A stretch of 40,352 nucleotides of DNA from Gammaproteobacteria bacterium (GTDB lineage Bacteria; Pseudomonadota; Gammaproteobacteria; Nitrosococcales; Methylophagaceae). A model generated the notes under the pieces. That model was not told the origin of the DNA and ran no database searches. It worked only from the letters and a program-made list of their open reading frames with translations. This document shows positions 27,053 to 37,254 of this stretch, piece by piece. The stretch covers positions 1 through 40,352 of the forward strand of contig JACUUH010000019.1 of assembly GCA_014859375.1 (NCBI GenBank), written 5' to 3'. The translations under genes were made by a program, and so were the position numbers. How positions within the stretch are numbered: position 1 is the first letter of the stretch; every line of letters starts with the position of its first letter.

Positions 27053-28876
27053 TTATGTCATCGCCTTTTCAGGTTCATCTTGCACTAGGGCAAGAATAGT
27101 CCAGCCAGCTTCTGGAAGCAAAGTCTCATCGCCAGTAAAAAAGCGTAATTGTCGTTTGGCGTTGAACATGAACAATGGAATAGCACGTTTACCATATTGT
27201 TGTTTGTAATCATGGTAGTTAAAACTATCAGTCAAGTTTGTTTGTTTAATCTTGGCACCTTGACCAATCCAGCTTGCCAGCTGAGAGTAGCCAAGATCTT
27301 TTGCAAACAATGTGTTATAGCGATGACTGACCGTTTTACGGGAGTGTTGTTTTTCTTTATTATCTTTTTGATCGTCGCTCGCTAATATGTAGATTTTATT
27401 AGCACCAAACTCCGCCTGATAACGCTGACCAGCCAGCGCATTACGGTCTTTTTGCGGGGTTAATGCCAACAAATGACCTAAACCAACCAAGTCTAAATGT
27501 CGGTCGGCATGTTCAGATACTGCGTTTCCGTAATAGGTTGACAATCCTTCCATACGTGCTGTCTTGATGTTGGTCCAGCTACCGTCAGTGACTATTGAGG
27601 TAAACCCGTTTTTCTTAAGTGCTTTAGCTATTAATCGAGCAACGGGGTTAGCACCAATAATTAAAAAACCATTATCTTCAGGCTCTGCTACACCTAAGCG
27701 TTGTGCTAGAAATTTTGAGGTTGCGCTCTGTAATACGACTGTTCCAATGATGATAGAAAAGGCAAGTGGGACTAATAGTTCAGCATTTTCAACGCCGATT
27801 TCTTGCAGGCGAAGTGCAAATAATGCTGTGACTGCGGCAGCAACAATACCGCGAGGTCCAATCCAGGCGACCATGAATTTTTCTTGCCATTTCAAATCAG
27901 AACCAAAGGTAGAAATAATGACTTTTATCGGTCTGGCAACGAATTGAATAAACAGAAATAACCCTAACGCACCCCAACCTAATATTGCAAACTGGTCGAA
28001 GTTCAGGCGGGCAGCAAGCAATATAAATAGACCTGAAATCAATAAGATACTGAGACTTTCTTTGAAGTCTAAAATGTCTTCAACCGGTACGTTTTTCATA
28101 TTGGCTAACCAAATTCCCATCACGGTCACTGTCAGTAAGCCTGATTCTTCAGTGAGATGGTTTGACAAAGCAAATACCGCAAAAACCAGCGTTAGCGTTG
28201 CCACATTATGCAAATATTCAGGTAGTAAGTGTCTGCGTAAAATAAGACCGAATAGATAGCCTGTAATAGCACCGATAATGATGCCGGTTAATAAGGTACT
28301 ACCAAACATAAATAGGGTATGACTAATTGAGGCGTGACCTTGCAATTTGAACGAGACGATAACTTCGAACACTAATACCGCGAGAATGGCACCAAGCGGA
28401 TCAATCACAATACCTTCCCAACGTAGAATGTTGGCAATTTTGGCGTTGGGTCTGACTGTTCTTAGCATCGGCACAATCACTGTTGGTCCAGTTACCACCA
28501 TCAGCGCACCAAATAATAACGATAAATCCCATGCAAAGCCGATGATATAGTGTGTGCCTAGGGTAATGGCGGCCCATGTGCTTGCTACACCGATGGTTAG
28601 CATATTTCTGACTACTGTTTGTAGACCACGAATTTCTTCAAATTTTAAGGTTAATGCGCCTTCAAACAGAATGATTGCAACCGATAATGACACGAAGGGA
28701 AACAGTAAATCACCAAATAACTGCTCTGGGTTCAGCCAACCCATGAGCGGGCCAATCACGATTCCTGCAACTAATAGAAATAAGATGGCAGGCAGTTTTA
28801 CCCACCATGCAAACCATTGGCAAATAATAGCGATTATTCCTATTGCTGATAGTGTGATAATCGTTTCTTGGTGCAT
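27053..28876 (-). CDS. CPA1-type cation:proton antiporter with TrkA-N domain
   Basis: This 607-residue protein has 12 to 13 hydrophobic segments followed by a soluble Rossmann-like domain. The membrane part carries VTGPTVIVPMLRTVRP and IDPLGAILAV, the CPA1 ion-binding regions, and a GPRGIVAAAVTALFA block. The C-terminal part from about residue 400 starts GFLIIGANPVARLIAKAL, a degenerate GxGxxG nucleotide-binding loop, so nucleotide control of the exchanger is likely. It should exchange Na+ or K+ for H+ across the inner membrane. The unknown coiled-coil gene follows, and the MotY-like gene lies upstream in the same direction. Confidence 0.9.
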   Translation of the reverse strand: MHQETIITLSAIGIIAIICQWFAWWVKLPAILFLLVAGIVIGPLMGWLNPEQLFGDLLFPFVSLSVAIILFEGALTLKFEEIRGLQTVVRNMLTIGVASTWAAITLGTHYIIGFAWDLSLLFGALMVVTGPTVIVPMLRTVRPNAKIANILRWEGIVIDPLGAILAVLVFEVIVSFKLQGHASISHTLFMFGSTLLTGIIIGAITGYLFGLILRRHLLPEYLHNVATLTLVFAVFALSNHLTEESGLLTVTVMGIWLANMKNVPVEDILDFKESLSILLISGLFILLAARLNFDQFAILGWGALGLFLFIQFVARPIKVIISTFGSDLKWQEKFMVAWIGPRGIVAAAVTALFALRLQEIGVENAELLVPLAFSIIIGTVVLQSATSKFLAQRLGVAEPEDNGFLIIGANPVARLIAKALKKNGFTSIVTDGSWTNIKTARMEGLSTYYGNAVSEHADRHLDLVGLGHLLALTPQKDRNALAGQRYQAEFGANKIYILASDDQKDNKEKQHSRKTVSHRYNTLFAKDLGYSQLASWIGQGAKIKQTNLTDSFNYHDYKQQYGKRAIPLFMFNAKRQLRFFTGDETLLPEAGWTILALVQDEPEKAMT

Positions 28877-28947
28877 GGATAATTCCGTAAAGTATGAAGA
28901 TAGTAAGGATCTAAGAGCGATATCACTCGAATAAATTATGGCTGATG

Positions 28948-29799
28948 TTAGCGGATTAAGGTGATCTCTGCTCGACGATTAAGCGCGCGGCCTTGGTCAG
29001 TTTTATTCGATGCCAATGGTTTTTTCTCAATGTAGGCGGACGTAGTAATTAATTGTTCAGGAATTTGGCATTTTTCAACTAAAAATTGTTTTACCGCAGC
29101 CGCTCGCTTTTCTGAAAGTGGCGCATTCAAGCGTTTACGGCCATGATTATCAGTGTGGCCGCTGATTATGATACGTTTAATACTGTCATCAACTTTTACA
29201 TAATTAGCCAAACGAGTCAGCGCTTTTTCTGCATCAGCATTCAAACTGGATTGTTCTAATCCAAAGTGAATGGTTAGCTTGCGCACAGACTCAAAGTTAT
29301 CGGGATGAAGATTTGCAATACAGTGTTGAAACCCTGAAATAGAATCGGAGAGATGTACGGTCGACATCAGCACGTCAACACCGCTGTATGAATTGGGGCT
29401 ATGGTAGCGAAGCGCTGGCAGTAGCCCTTGCTGAAGTTGTGTTAATGCCTGTTTGGCGAGTTGGCCTTTAAGTTCAAATACCGTTTGTCCTGCTTCAGTT
29501 GGAACGGATGTTAAAGCAATACGTTCATCACTGTTTTGCCAAAGAGCTGCAGCAATCTCAAATTGAGCATTATTTTGACTGGCGGGATAATGAGACGTAG
29601 TAAAACTGAGGGTGAGATCATCACCTGTCGCTTGACTGAACTTAGCTTCACCATAATCGGGAATGTGTTGGATAAGGCTACATTCCAACGGTGTTTCAAT
29701 TACCTGCCAGTGCGTATCAGTGATAGGGGATTGAAATTGTTGTGCATGAGCAACTGAGCCTAAACTCAATACGATTAAAAAAATACGTAGTGTTATCAT
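28948..29799 (-). CDS. motY: MotY-like OmpA-family flagellar T-ring protein
   Basis: This 283-residue periplasmic protein starts with a signal peptide (MITLRIFLIVLSLGSVAHA). The N-terminal domain matches the MotY_N pattern, with WQVIETPLECSLIQHIPDYG and a conserved HCIANLHPDNFE. The C-terminal OmpA/MotB peptidoglycan-binding domain has ISGHTDNHGRKRLNAPLSEKRAAAV and ends GRALNRRAEITLIR. In vibrios and pseudomonads MotY forms the T-ring that holds the sodium- or proton-driven stator, so the organism probably swims with a polar flagellum. No other flagellar gene is nearby, which is common for motY. Confidence 0.85.
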   Translation of the reverse strand: MITLRIFLIVLSLGSVAHAQQFQSPITDTHWQVIETPLECSLIQHIPDYGEAKFSQATGDDLTLSFTTSHYPASQNNAQFEIAAALWQNSDERIALTSVPTEAGQTVFELKGQLAKQALTQLQQGLLPALRYHSPNSYSGVDVLMSTVHLSDSISGFQHCIANLHPDNFESVRKLTIHFGLEQSSLNADAEKALTRLANYVKVDDSIKRIIISGHTDNHGRKRLNAPLSEKRAAAVKQFLVEKCQIPEQLITTSAYIEKKPLASNKTDQGRALNRRAEITLIR

Positions 29800-29805
29800 A
29801 AGTCA

Positions 29806-30321
29806 TCAATAGGTAATGAGAGAGTGGATTGGGTAATTAGCGAGTTTATCTCGCCCATTCAATGCTAACAGTTCTATCACAAAAGCACAGGCTACAACTT
29901 CACCTCCTAATCTTTGTACCAGCTCGCAACTTGCCTCAGCAGTGCCACCAGTAGCGAGTAAATCATCTATCAACAGAATACGGTCACCCGGTTTAACTGC
30001 ATCAATATGTGCTTGTAGACTGGCAGTACCATATTCAAGATCATAGTCGACGCTTTGTACATCATAGGGTAACTTGCCGGGTTTTCGAAGTGGAATAAAT
30101 CCAACATTCAACTGCCAGGCGACAAGGCTACCAAAGATAAAGCCGCGTGCTTCCATACCCGCAACAGCAGTAATATTACTGTCAATATAGGGCTCGGTGA
30201 GTTTTTCTACAGCTAACCGTAACATTGCTGGATCTTGCACTAATGGCGTGATGTCCTTGAATATAATTCCCGGCTTTGGATAATCAGGAATATCACGAAT
30301 TTTTGTTTTCAATTTATCCAT
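29806..30321 (-). CDS. apt: Adenine phosphoribosyltransferase
   Basis: This 171-residue type I phosphoribosyltransferase salvages adenine to AMP. The start MDKLKTKIRDIPDYPKPGI and the PRPP-binding loop ILLIDDLLATGGTA are decisive, and EARGFIFGS supports the assignment. I use the ATG at 30321; an open frame extends 46 codons further upstream without family homology and into the promoter of the divergent lipoprotein gene. It lies 6 bases upstream of motY in the same direction. Confidence 0.95.
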   Translation of the reverse strand: MDKLKTKIRDIPDYPKPGIIFKDITPLVQDPAMLRLAVEKLTEPYIDSNITAVAGMEARGFIFGSLVAWQLNVGFIPLRKPGKLPYDVQSVDYDLEYGTASLQAHIDAVKPGDRILLIDDLLATGGTAEASCELVQRLGGEVVACAFVIELLALNGRDKLANYPIHSLITY

Positions 30322-30394
30322 AATGAGCAATCTTGTGTTAGTTAACATACTATATCGGCTGAAATCGTCGCTACTGTAATTATAGAGATAAAAA

Positions 30395-31048
30395 ATGACT
30401 AATAACCAACAGATTAAAAACAGTTTGAACATGTTAAGCGTGTTTGTGTTGATGACCATGTTAACAGGCTGCTTTGGACTTGGCAGTAAAGCAGATGATG
30501 ATGGTGAACCGCATTTTTATATAATTGATGTAGATAGAGGCGTTGTTGCAAGTGAGTTTCCTAAAAATCGCGTATTGCTGATAAAGCCAGTTCGACTAAC
30601 ATCGCATTACCGTTCGAAATCGTTAGTATTTCGTATTGGTGAAAATGAATATCAGACTCAAAAAAATCACATGTTTTTTTCTGAACCACAGATCATGTTT
30701 ACAGAACAACTTAAACGCTGGTTACAAAAAAGTGGACAATTTAGTCACGTCACCACCGATGAAAGTGTTGCTACCGATATAGTTCTCGAATCAGCAGTGA
30801 CAGCGTTATATGGCGACAAGCGTGAGGCATTTTCCCCGCAAGCAGTTTTAGAAATGCAATTTTTCTTGACCGATGGTGAACAAAATACATCCCAAGCCTT
30901 ATTTCAAACAGGCTTAAAAGTGGAGGTAGATGTAGAGAAAACTACCGCTAAAAATGTTGTTAAAGGCTGGAAACAGGGACTTGAACAACTGTTGGCGACC
31001 TTAGAGGATGATTTTAGCGGTTATTTTTCAAAACGTAACCCCCAGTAG
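30395..31048 (+). CDS. ABC-type transport auxiliary lipoprotein-like protein
   Basis: This 217-residue lipoprotein carries a signal peptide and lipobox LTGC (lipidated Cys at about residue 26). The mature part resembles the PqiC/ABC_trans_aux group: FYIIDVDRG near the start, RYRSKSLVFRIGENEYQ-type strand (here HYRSKSLVFRIGENEYQ), then MFTEQLKRWLQKSGQFSHV and a C-terminal long helix. Those proteins pair with MCE lipid transporters in the periplasm or outer membrane. No mlaE/mce gene lies here, so the partner is unlinked. It is divergent from apt and ends 94 bases before gyrA. Confidence 0.72.
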   Translation: MTNNQQIKNSLNMLSVFVLMTMLTGCFGLGSKADDDGEPHFYIIDVDRGVVASEFPKNRVLLIKPVRLTSHYRSKSLVFRIGENEYQTQKNHMFFSEPQIMFTEQLKRWLQKSGQFSHVTTDESVATDIVLESAVTALYGDKREAFSPQAVLEMQFFLTDGEQNTSQALFQTGLKVEVDVEKTTAKNVVKGWKQGLEQLLATLEDDFSGYFSKRNPQ

Positions 31049-31142
31049 TGCTATCGCTAAAAGGTGCATGAAAATACCCATAATGTTATTATCGTTGCTT
31101 TGGCAAAATGAGTTGCCGGATGTTTTTTGGATGATGTTATAA

Positions 31143-33722
31143 ATGACTGATGAAATTGCTTTAGAACTCGATTCAATTAGTATTGAAGATGAAATGAAGA
31201 GCTCATATCTCGATTATGCGATGAGCGTAATCGTAGGTCGGGCACTTCCTGATGTACGTGATGGACTTAAACCTGTTCATCGTCGTGTTCTCTATGCAAT
31301 GCGTGATTTAGGCATTAACTGGAATGGTTCCTATAAAAAGTCGGCACGTGTTGTCGGTGACGTCATCGGTAAATATCATCCACATGGTGATACCGCTGTT
31401 TACGACACGATGGTGCGTATGGCACAACCCTTTTCCATGCGTTATATGTTGGTTGATGGTCAAGGTAACTTTGGTTCGGTCGATGGTGATTCACCTGCCG
31501 CGATGCGTTATACCGAAGTTCGCATGGCAAAAATCACACATGAAATGTTGGCTGATTTAGATAAAGAAACAGTCGATTTTATTCCAAACTATGATGAATC
31601 TGAATCAGAACCAGCGGTTCTTCCAACAAAGATCCCTGCATTATTAGTCAATGGTTCATCAGGTATTGCTGTGGGGATGGCGACTAATATTCCGCCTCAT
31701 AACCTCACTGAAATATTGAATGCCTGTATCGCAACGGTCGATAATCCTGCTATTGATATCGAACAGTTGATGGAATATGTGCCAGGTCCTGACTTCCCAA
31801 CAGCAGCCATGATTAATGGTGCCAGAGGTATTGCTGAAGCGTATCGTACCGGCCGTGGACGTGTTCATATTCGTGCCAGAGCTGATATCGAAACAAATGA
31901 TGCAACAGGCCAGCAAAGTATTGTTGTTCACGAATTGCCCTATCAAGTTAATAAAGCACGTTTACTTGAAAAAATTGCAGAACTGGTTAAAGAAAAGAAA
32001 ATTGAAGGTATTTCAGCCTTACGCGATGAGTCAGACAAAGATGGTATGCGGATGGTGGTTGTGCTGAAACGTGGCGAAGTACCTGAAGTAGTCTTGAACA
32101 ACTTATATAAACAAACACAAATGCAAACAGTGTTTGGCATCAATATGGTGGCGATTGTTGACGGCCAACCTCGTTTATTAGGCTTAAAACAAATTCTTGA
32201 TGCGTTTATTCGTCACCGCCGTGAAGTAGTCACACGTCGTTCTTTATATGATCTACGTAAAGCCCGTGACCGTGCCCATATCTTAGAAGGTTTAGCGACT
32301 GCATTAGCTAATATTGATGAGGTTATCGAGTTAATTAAATCGTCAGATAGTCCTACTGATGCTAAAGAAGCCCTATTAGCTCGTGGTTGGGCATCAGAAA
32401 TGATACTCGAAATGTTGGGTGCTGCTGGTGCTGCCGCTTCTCGCCCTGAGGGACTGGATGAAGACCTAGGCTTAGTTGATGGCGCTTATCATTTATCGCC
32501 AGTCCAAGCTCAAGCTATCCTGGATATGCGCTTGCATCGCCTTACTGGATTAGAACAAGACAAGATTTTGCAAGAATATCGTGAAGTTTTAGAAGAGATT
32601 GCAGAACTATTGGCGATTTTGAGTGATCCTGATAATTTAATGGCTGTTATTCGTGAAGAATTAGTTAAAGTTAAAGAAGAATATGGTGATCAACGTCGTA
32701 CCGAAATTATCGATGCACATCTTGACTTAACACTTGAAGATTTAATCACTGAAGAAGAGATGGTGGTCACCCTATCTCATGCCGGTTATGCCAAAACACA
32801 GCAATTAGACACCTATCAAGCACAACGTCGTGGTGGTAAAGGTAAATCAGCGACAGCAATGAAAGATGAAGATTTTATTGAACATTTATTTATTGCCAAT
32901 ACTCATGACACCTTATTGTGCTTCTCAAGCAAAGGTCAGGTTTACTGGAAAAAGGTCTATGAACTACCGACAGGTGGACGTGCTGCTCGTGGTAAACCGA
33001 TTGTTAATTTGCTACCACTTGATGAAGACGAACAAATCAATGCAGTGTTAGCGGTGAGAGAGTTCGAGGCAGATAAGTTTATCTTTATGGTGACTGCATC
33101 AGGCACAGTCAAGAAAACACCTCTTGTAGATTATTCACGTCCGCGAGCTAACGGTATTATTGCTGTTGATTTAAAAGATGATGATCAACTGGTTGCGGTG
33201 GCGTTAACCGATGGTCAGTCTGATATCATGTTATTTAGTTCAGGTGGTAAGGTTATTCGCTTTGATGAAACAGATGTTCGCTCTATGGGTCGTGTATCTC
33301 GTGGTGTGCGAGGCATGCGTTTACCTGAAGGCGAACGAATTATTTCGATGATCATTGCCAATGAAGATGATGGTGCGATCTTGACTGCAACCGAGTTTGG
33401 TTATGGCAAACGTACACATCTTGAAGAATATCGCGTTCAAGGTCGTGGAGGGCAAGGTATTATTTCTATTCAAACGTCATCTCGAAATGGTAATGTTGTA
33501 GGCGCGGTTCAAGTTAAAGATGAAAATCAAATCATGCTGATTAGTGATGGTGGAACCTTGGTTCGTATACCAGTGAAAGATGTATCTATTGTCGGTCGTA
33601 ACACCCAAGGCGTTAAATTAATCAACTTAACCAAAAATGAAAAACTGGTTGGTTTGGAACGAATCCTCGAAGAAGAGGAAGAAACTGATGATGGTGAGCT
33701 TGACGGCACAGTAGAAGAGTAA
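31143..33722 (+). CDS. gyrA: DNA gyrase subunit A
   Basis: This 859-residue protein has the full gyrase A layout. An N-terminal breakage-reunion domain carries catalytic Tyr123 in RYTEVRM, a long coiled coil follows, and the C-terminal six-bladed DNA-wrapping domain contains the GyrA box QRRGGKG. An acidic tail ([17 protein letters not shown]) follows, as in Escherichia coli. In the quinolone-resistance region the residue equivalent to E. coli Ser83 is Thr84 and Asp87 is kept as Asp88. pheA starts 69 bases after the stop; serC, often between them in pseudomonads, is absent. Confidence 0.98.
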   Translation: MTDEIALELDSISIEDEMKSSYLDYAMSVIVGRALPDVRDGLKPVHRRVLYAMRDLGINWNGSYKKSARVVGDVIGKYHPHGDTAVYDTMVRMAQPFSMRYMLVDGQGNFGSVDGDSPAAMRYTEVRMAKITHEMLADLDKETVDFIPNYDESESEPAVLPTKIPALLVNGSSGIAVGMATNIPPHNLTEILNACIATVDNPAIDIEQLMEYVPGPDFPTAAMINGARGIAEAYRTGRGRVHIRARADIETNDATGQQSIVVHELPYQVNKARLLEKIAELVKEKKIEGISALRDESDKDGMRMVVVLKRGEVPEVVLNNLYKQTQMQTVFGINMVAIVDGQPRLLGLKQILDAFIRHRREVVTRRSLYDLRKARDRAHILEGLATALANIDEVIELIKSSDSPTDAKEALLARGWASEMILEMLGAAGAAASRPEGLDEDLGLVDGAYHLSPVQAQAILDMRLHRLTGLEQDKILQEYREVLEEIAELLAILSDPDNLMAVIREELVKVKEEYGDQRRTEIIDAHLDLTLEDLITEEEMVVTLSHAGYAKTQQLDTYQAQRRGGKGKSATAMKDEDFIEHLFIANTHDTLLCFSSKGQVYWKKVYELPTGGRAARGKPIVNLLPLDEDEQINAVLAVREFEADKFIFMVTASGTVKKTPLVDYSRPRANGIIAVDLKDDDQLVAVALTDGQSDIMLFSSGGKVIRFDETDVRSMGRVSRGVRGMRLPEGERIISMIIANEDDGAILTATEFGYGKRTHLEEYRVQGRGGQGIISIQTSSRNGNVVGAVQVKDENQIMLISDGGTLVRIPVKDVSIVGRNTQGVKLINLTKNEKLVGLERILEEEEETDDGELDGTVEE

Positions 33723-33791
33723 AGGCTTTACTTTTGAATACGGCACATGGTTTGTTAGCATCTTAAATCGGGAATAAATGGTTAAATATCT

Positions 33792-34877
33792 ATGAGTGAA
33801 TACGGCGCCTTACAGGTAATTCGACAACAAATTGATAGTATTGACCAGCAATTACAAGATTTGCTTAATAAACGCACAGCGATGGCTCAGGAAGTAGCGC
33901 GTATTAAAATCGAACAGGGTGCTGATGCTGATTTTTATCGTCCTGATCGTGAAGCGATGGTGTTACGTCGCGTGATTGAACGTAATGAAGGGCCACTTCC
34001 AGATAAAGAAATGGCGCGTTTATTTCGAGAGATCATGTCAGCTTGTTTGGCAACAGAAAAACCCTTGGAAGTCGCTTACCTCGGACCAGAAGGTTCTTTC
34101 ACCCAATCGGCAGCATTAAAACAATTTGGCGGCTCGGTGTTGATGCAACCGATGACGACCATTGCTGATGTGTTTCATGCTGTTGAAACAGGTAATGCTA
34201 ATTATGGTTTAGTGCCCGTTGAAAATTCTACCGAAGGTATGGTGTCACATACCTTAGATCGATTTATTACATCTCCACTTAAAATAAACGGAGAAGTAAC
34301 CTTGCGCATTCATCACTATTTGCTCAGTAAAGCATCTGATTTAACTCAATTGAAAACAGTTTATGCTCACCCACAAGCACTGGGACAATGCCGTAAATGG
34401 CTGGCAGAGCATCTTCCCAATTGTGAATTAGTACCAATGAATAGTAATTCGGAAGCGGCTAAAAATGTGATGACTGATGCTAGTGCTGCTGCCATTGCTG
34501 CTAATCAAGCGGCTGATATTTATGATTTGTCAGTATTAGCCAGTAATATAGAAGATGAAATTGATAATACCACGCGATTTTTAGTAATAGGCTCGCAAGA
34601 TGTAGGACCATCTGGTTGCGATAAAACCGCCTTATTAGTCTCAACCAAGAATAAACCGGGCGCGTTGCAAATATTACTCAAGCCTTTGGCTGATAGTGGT
34701 ATCAGTATGACACGAATAGAATCCCGTCCAGCTCGAACAGGTATTTGGGAATATGTTTTTTTTATTGATATTGAAGGCCATTGTAACGATCCTTCGGTGT
34801 CAACAGCGTTGCAACAATTAGAACAAGAATCATCCATGTGTCGTGTTTTAGGTTCTTACCCAAAAGCGGTAATATAA
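33792..34877 (+). CDS. pheA: Chorismate mutase/prephenate dehydratase (P-protein)
   Basis: This 361-residue bifunctional enzyme takes chorismate through prephenate to phenylpyruvate for phenylalanine. An N-terminal AroQ chorismate mutase helix region (residues 1-90, [20 protein letters not shown]) is followed by prephenate dehydratase ([33 protein letters not shown]). A C-terminal ACT domain for feedback inhibition carries [11 protein letters not shown] and [15 protein letters not shown]. ispH starts 4 bases after its stop. Confidence 0.96.
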   Translation: MSEYGALQVIRQQIDSIDQQLQDLLNKRTAMAQEVARIKIEQGADADFYRPDREAMVLRRVIERNEGPLPDKEMARLFREIMSACLATEKPLEVAYLGPEGSFTQSAALKQFGGSVLMQPMTTIADVFHAVETGNANYGLVPVENSTEGMVSHTLDRFITSPLKINGEVTLRIHHYLLSKASDLTQLKTVYAHPQALGQCRKWLAEHLPNCELVPMNSNSEAAKNVMTDASAAAIAANQAADIYDLSVLASNIEDEIDNTTRFLVIGSQDVGPSGCDKTALLVSTKNKPGALQILLKPLADSGISMTRIESRPARTGIWEYVFFIDIEGHCNDPSVSTALQQLEQESSMCRVLGSYPKAVI

Positions 34878-34881
34878 AACT

Positions 34882-35835
34882 ATGAAATTAATTTTGGCCA
34901 ATCCACGTGGTTTTTGTGCTGGTGTTGATCGTGCAATTGAGATTGTAGAACGTGCAATCGAGTTATTTGGTGCCCCTATTTATGTACGCCATGAAGTTGT
35001 ACACAACAAATTTGTAGTTGATGGCCTGAGAGATAAAGGCGCAGTCTTTATTGAAGAAGTATCTGACGTACCAGATAACAGTACGCTGATTTTCAGTGCG
35101 CATGGTGTTTCTCAAAAAGTGCGACATGAAGGCAAACAACGTGGTCTTAAAGTGTTTGATGCCACCTGTCCCTTGGTGACTAAAGTCCATATGGAAGTAT
35201 CAAAATATCAAAATCAAGGTCAAGAATGTATTTTGATTGGCCATCAAGGTCATCCTGAAGTTGAGGGCACGATGGGGCAATACACATCAGAACAAGGTGG
35301 AATGTATCTGGTAGAAACTCCCGAAGATGTCGAGAAGTTACAGGTTAAAAATCCTGATAATTTAGCCTTCGTAACTCAAACAACATTATCGGTTGATGAT
35401 GCATCTATTGTAATTGATGCGTTACGGGCACGTTTTCCATCAATTGAAGGCCCTAGAAAAGACGATATTTGTTATGCCACCCAAAATCGCCAGGATGCGG
35501 TCAAAAATTTAGCAAAACAATGTGATGTTGTATTAGTTGTAGGCTCAAAAAACAGCTCGAATTCTAATCGCTTACGTGAGCTTTCGATCAAGCTGAATAC
35601 CCCTGCATATCTGATTGATAATGCTGATGATATTGAACTGGAATGGTTCAATGGCAAAACGACAATAGGTCTGACTGCTGGTGCATCTGCACCAGAGATC
35701 TTAGTTCAGAATGTCGTTGCACGTCTTAAAGAACTCGGTGTATCACAAGCTGATGAAGATCAAGGCTTGCGTGAAACAGTTGAGTTTTCCTTGCCTGGTG
35801 AACTAAAAATTGATAGTTCACAACTCACTAAATAG
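34882..35835 (+). CDS. ispH: 4-hydroxy-3-methylbut-2-enyl diphosphate reductase
   Basis: This 317-residue iron-sulfur enzyme is the last step of the non-mevalonate isoprenoid pathway, giving IPP and DMAPP. The three cluster Cys residues stand at the same numbers as in E. coli (C12 in [11 protein letters not shown]96 in [10 protein letters not shown]197 in [11 protein letters not shown]). The catalytic Glu block [14 protein letters not shown] is also present. It sits 4 bases after pheA and 9 bases before the ABC permease, so the four genes may be read together. Confidence 0.98.
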   Translation: MKLILANPRGFCAGVDRAIEIVERAIELFGAPIYVRHEVVHNKFVVDGLRDKGAVFIEEVSDVPDNSTLIFSAHGVSQKVRHEGKQRGLKVFDATCPLVTKVHMEVSKYQNQGQECILIGHQGHPEVEGTMGQYTSEQGGMYLVETPEDVEKLQVKNPDNLAFVTQTTLSVDDASIVIDALRARFPSIEGPRKDDICYATQNRQDAVKNLAKQCDVVLVVGSKNSSNSNRLRELSIKLNTPAYLIDNADDIELEWFNGKTTIGLTAGASAPEILVQNVVARLKELGVSQADEDQGLRETVEFSLPGELKIDSSQLTK

Positions 35836-35844
35836 TGGATTACC

Positions 35845-37254
35845 ATGCCTTTTCTGCCCGTAATTTTATGGACTGATAGCTTAATTTATCTGTTATTGGC
35901 TGTGGTTGTAGCAAGTGTGTTTTATGTCAGACAGCGACCCCATCTTATTACCCCTTGGCAGGCAGTTATAAAACGTAAGCGAGGCATGATATCGATCATG
36001 ATTTTGCTGGTTTATGTCATCGTAGGCTTGTTGGACTCGATTCATTTTAGAGCAGCACTTGAACCCGATGACAACGGTAATCAGCATTATTCATCTGAAG
36101 TATTAACCGTACTTGATCTGGCTTTAATGCCTTTACGCCAGCAAGTTGAGAAAACCTATTCATCACCGTTAGCGACACGGTTATTTGTTAGAGAAATGAT
36201 TGAGTCTGACAAGGGTAAGCTTGACTATGATTATCCAAAACTGACCTATGCTGGTTCCCATTTAATATCAGAACAAAACAAATGGGCTGATATCAGTTCG
36301 ACTTTGGTTGATACATCACTTTTAGTAGTACTTATTTGGCTGGGTTTGTTGCTATTACTGGTCTTAATTCTTGCTCGATGGCGGCAGCTGAGTTTTACTG
36401 AGGCTGGTCTTGGCATTCTAACGGGTAAATCTGACTACCCAATTAAAACAGGCTTGATAACGCTATTGATCATAGGCTTATTTGGTTCAAATCTAATGGC
36501 ATTAAGTGTTGATTATCATGTCTTTGGTACCGATAAAGTAGGGCAAGATGTGTTATATCAAACTCTTAAAAGTGTGCGAACAGGACTGGTCATTGGCACG
36601 CTGACAACCTTGGTAATGTTGCCGTTAGCATTACTAATGGGAATTTCTGCTGGTTACTTTAAAGGCTGGATTGATGATCTTATTCAATACATTTATACCA
36701 CGCTTAACTCAATTCCAGGTGTGTTGCTGATTGCTGCAGCTGTGTTGATGTTGCAAGTTTATATGAATAATCATCCCGAAAATTTTGTGACCGTGGCAGA
36801 ACGTGCAGATATGCGTTTACTGTTTTTATGTATTATTTTGGGTATGACCAGTTGGACCGGCTTATGTCGTATTTTGCGTGGTGAAACTCTCAAACTGCGT
36901 GAATCTGATTATGTGTTAGCTGCCAGAGCACTGGGAGCCGGAAGTTTTACTATCCTTCATCGCCATATTTTGCCGAATTTAATGCACATAGTTATGATCG
37001 CAGTCGTGTTAGATTTCAGTGGCTTAGTATTGGCTGAGGCGGTTTTGTCTTATGTTGGTGTCGGTGTTGATCCATCGATGATCAGTTGGGGCAATATGAT
37101 TAACAGTGCTCGGTTGGAGATGGCGCGTGAGCCGATTGTATGGTGGTCTTTAACTGCCGCATTTGTTTCTATGTTCGTATTGGTGTTGGCTGCAAATTTA
37201 TTTGCCGATGTGGTACGAGATGCCTTTGACCCAAGAATGCAGGCAATAAAATGA
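35845..37254 (+). CDS. OppC-type peptide ABC permease with expanded N-terminus
   Basis: This 469-residue permease has a normal binding-protein-dependent core from about residue 225: VFGTDKVGQDVLYQTLKSVRTGLVIG, the EAA-type loop SDYVLAARALGAGSFTILHRHILPNLM, and a last segment ADVVRDAFDPR. The OppC_N-like start KRKRGMISIMILLVYVIVGLLDS is near residue 44. The two are separated by about 150 extra residues including a periplasmic stretch (70-150) and one or two further membrane helices, where ordinary OppC proteins (about 290-340 residues) have little. No OppB partner and no binding protein are encoded beside it. Its TGA overlaps the ATG of the ATPase gene. Confidence 0.85.
   Translation: MPFLPVILWTDSLIYLLLAVVVASVFYVRQRPHLITPWQAVIKRKRGMISIMILLVYVIVGLLDSIHFRAALEPDDNGNQHYSSEVLTVLDLALMPLRQQVEKTYSSPLATRLFVREMIESDKGKLDYDYPKLTYAGSHLISEQNKWADISSTLVDTSLLVVLIWLGLLLLLVLILARWRQLSFTEAGLGILTGKSDYPIKTGLITLLIIGLFGSNLMALSVDYHVFGTDKVGQDVLYQTLKSVRTGLVIGTLTTLVMLPLALLMGISAGYFKGWIDDLIQYIYTTLNSIPGVLLIAAAVLMLQVYMNNHPENFVTVAERADMRLLFLCIILGMTSWTGLCRILRGETLKLRESDYVLAARALGAGSFTILHRHILPNLMHIVMIAVVLDFSGLVLAEAVLSYVGVGVDPSMISWGNMINSARLEMAREPIVWWSLTAAFVSMFVLVLAANLFADVVRDAFDPRMQAIK

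Noticed and set aside
30322-30459. 46-codon extension of apt
   Set aside because: It lacks homology and would cover the promoter and start of the divergent lipoprotein gene.
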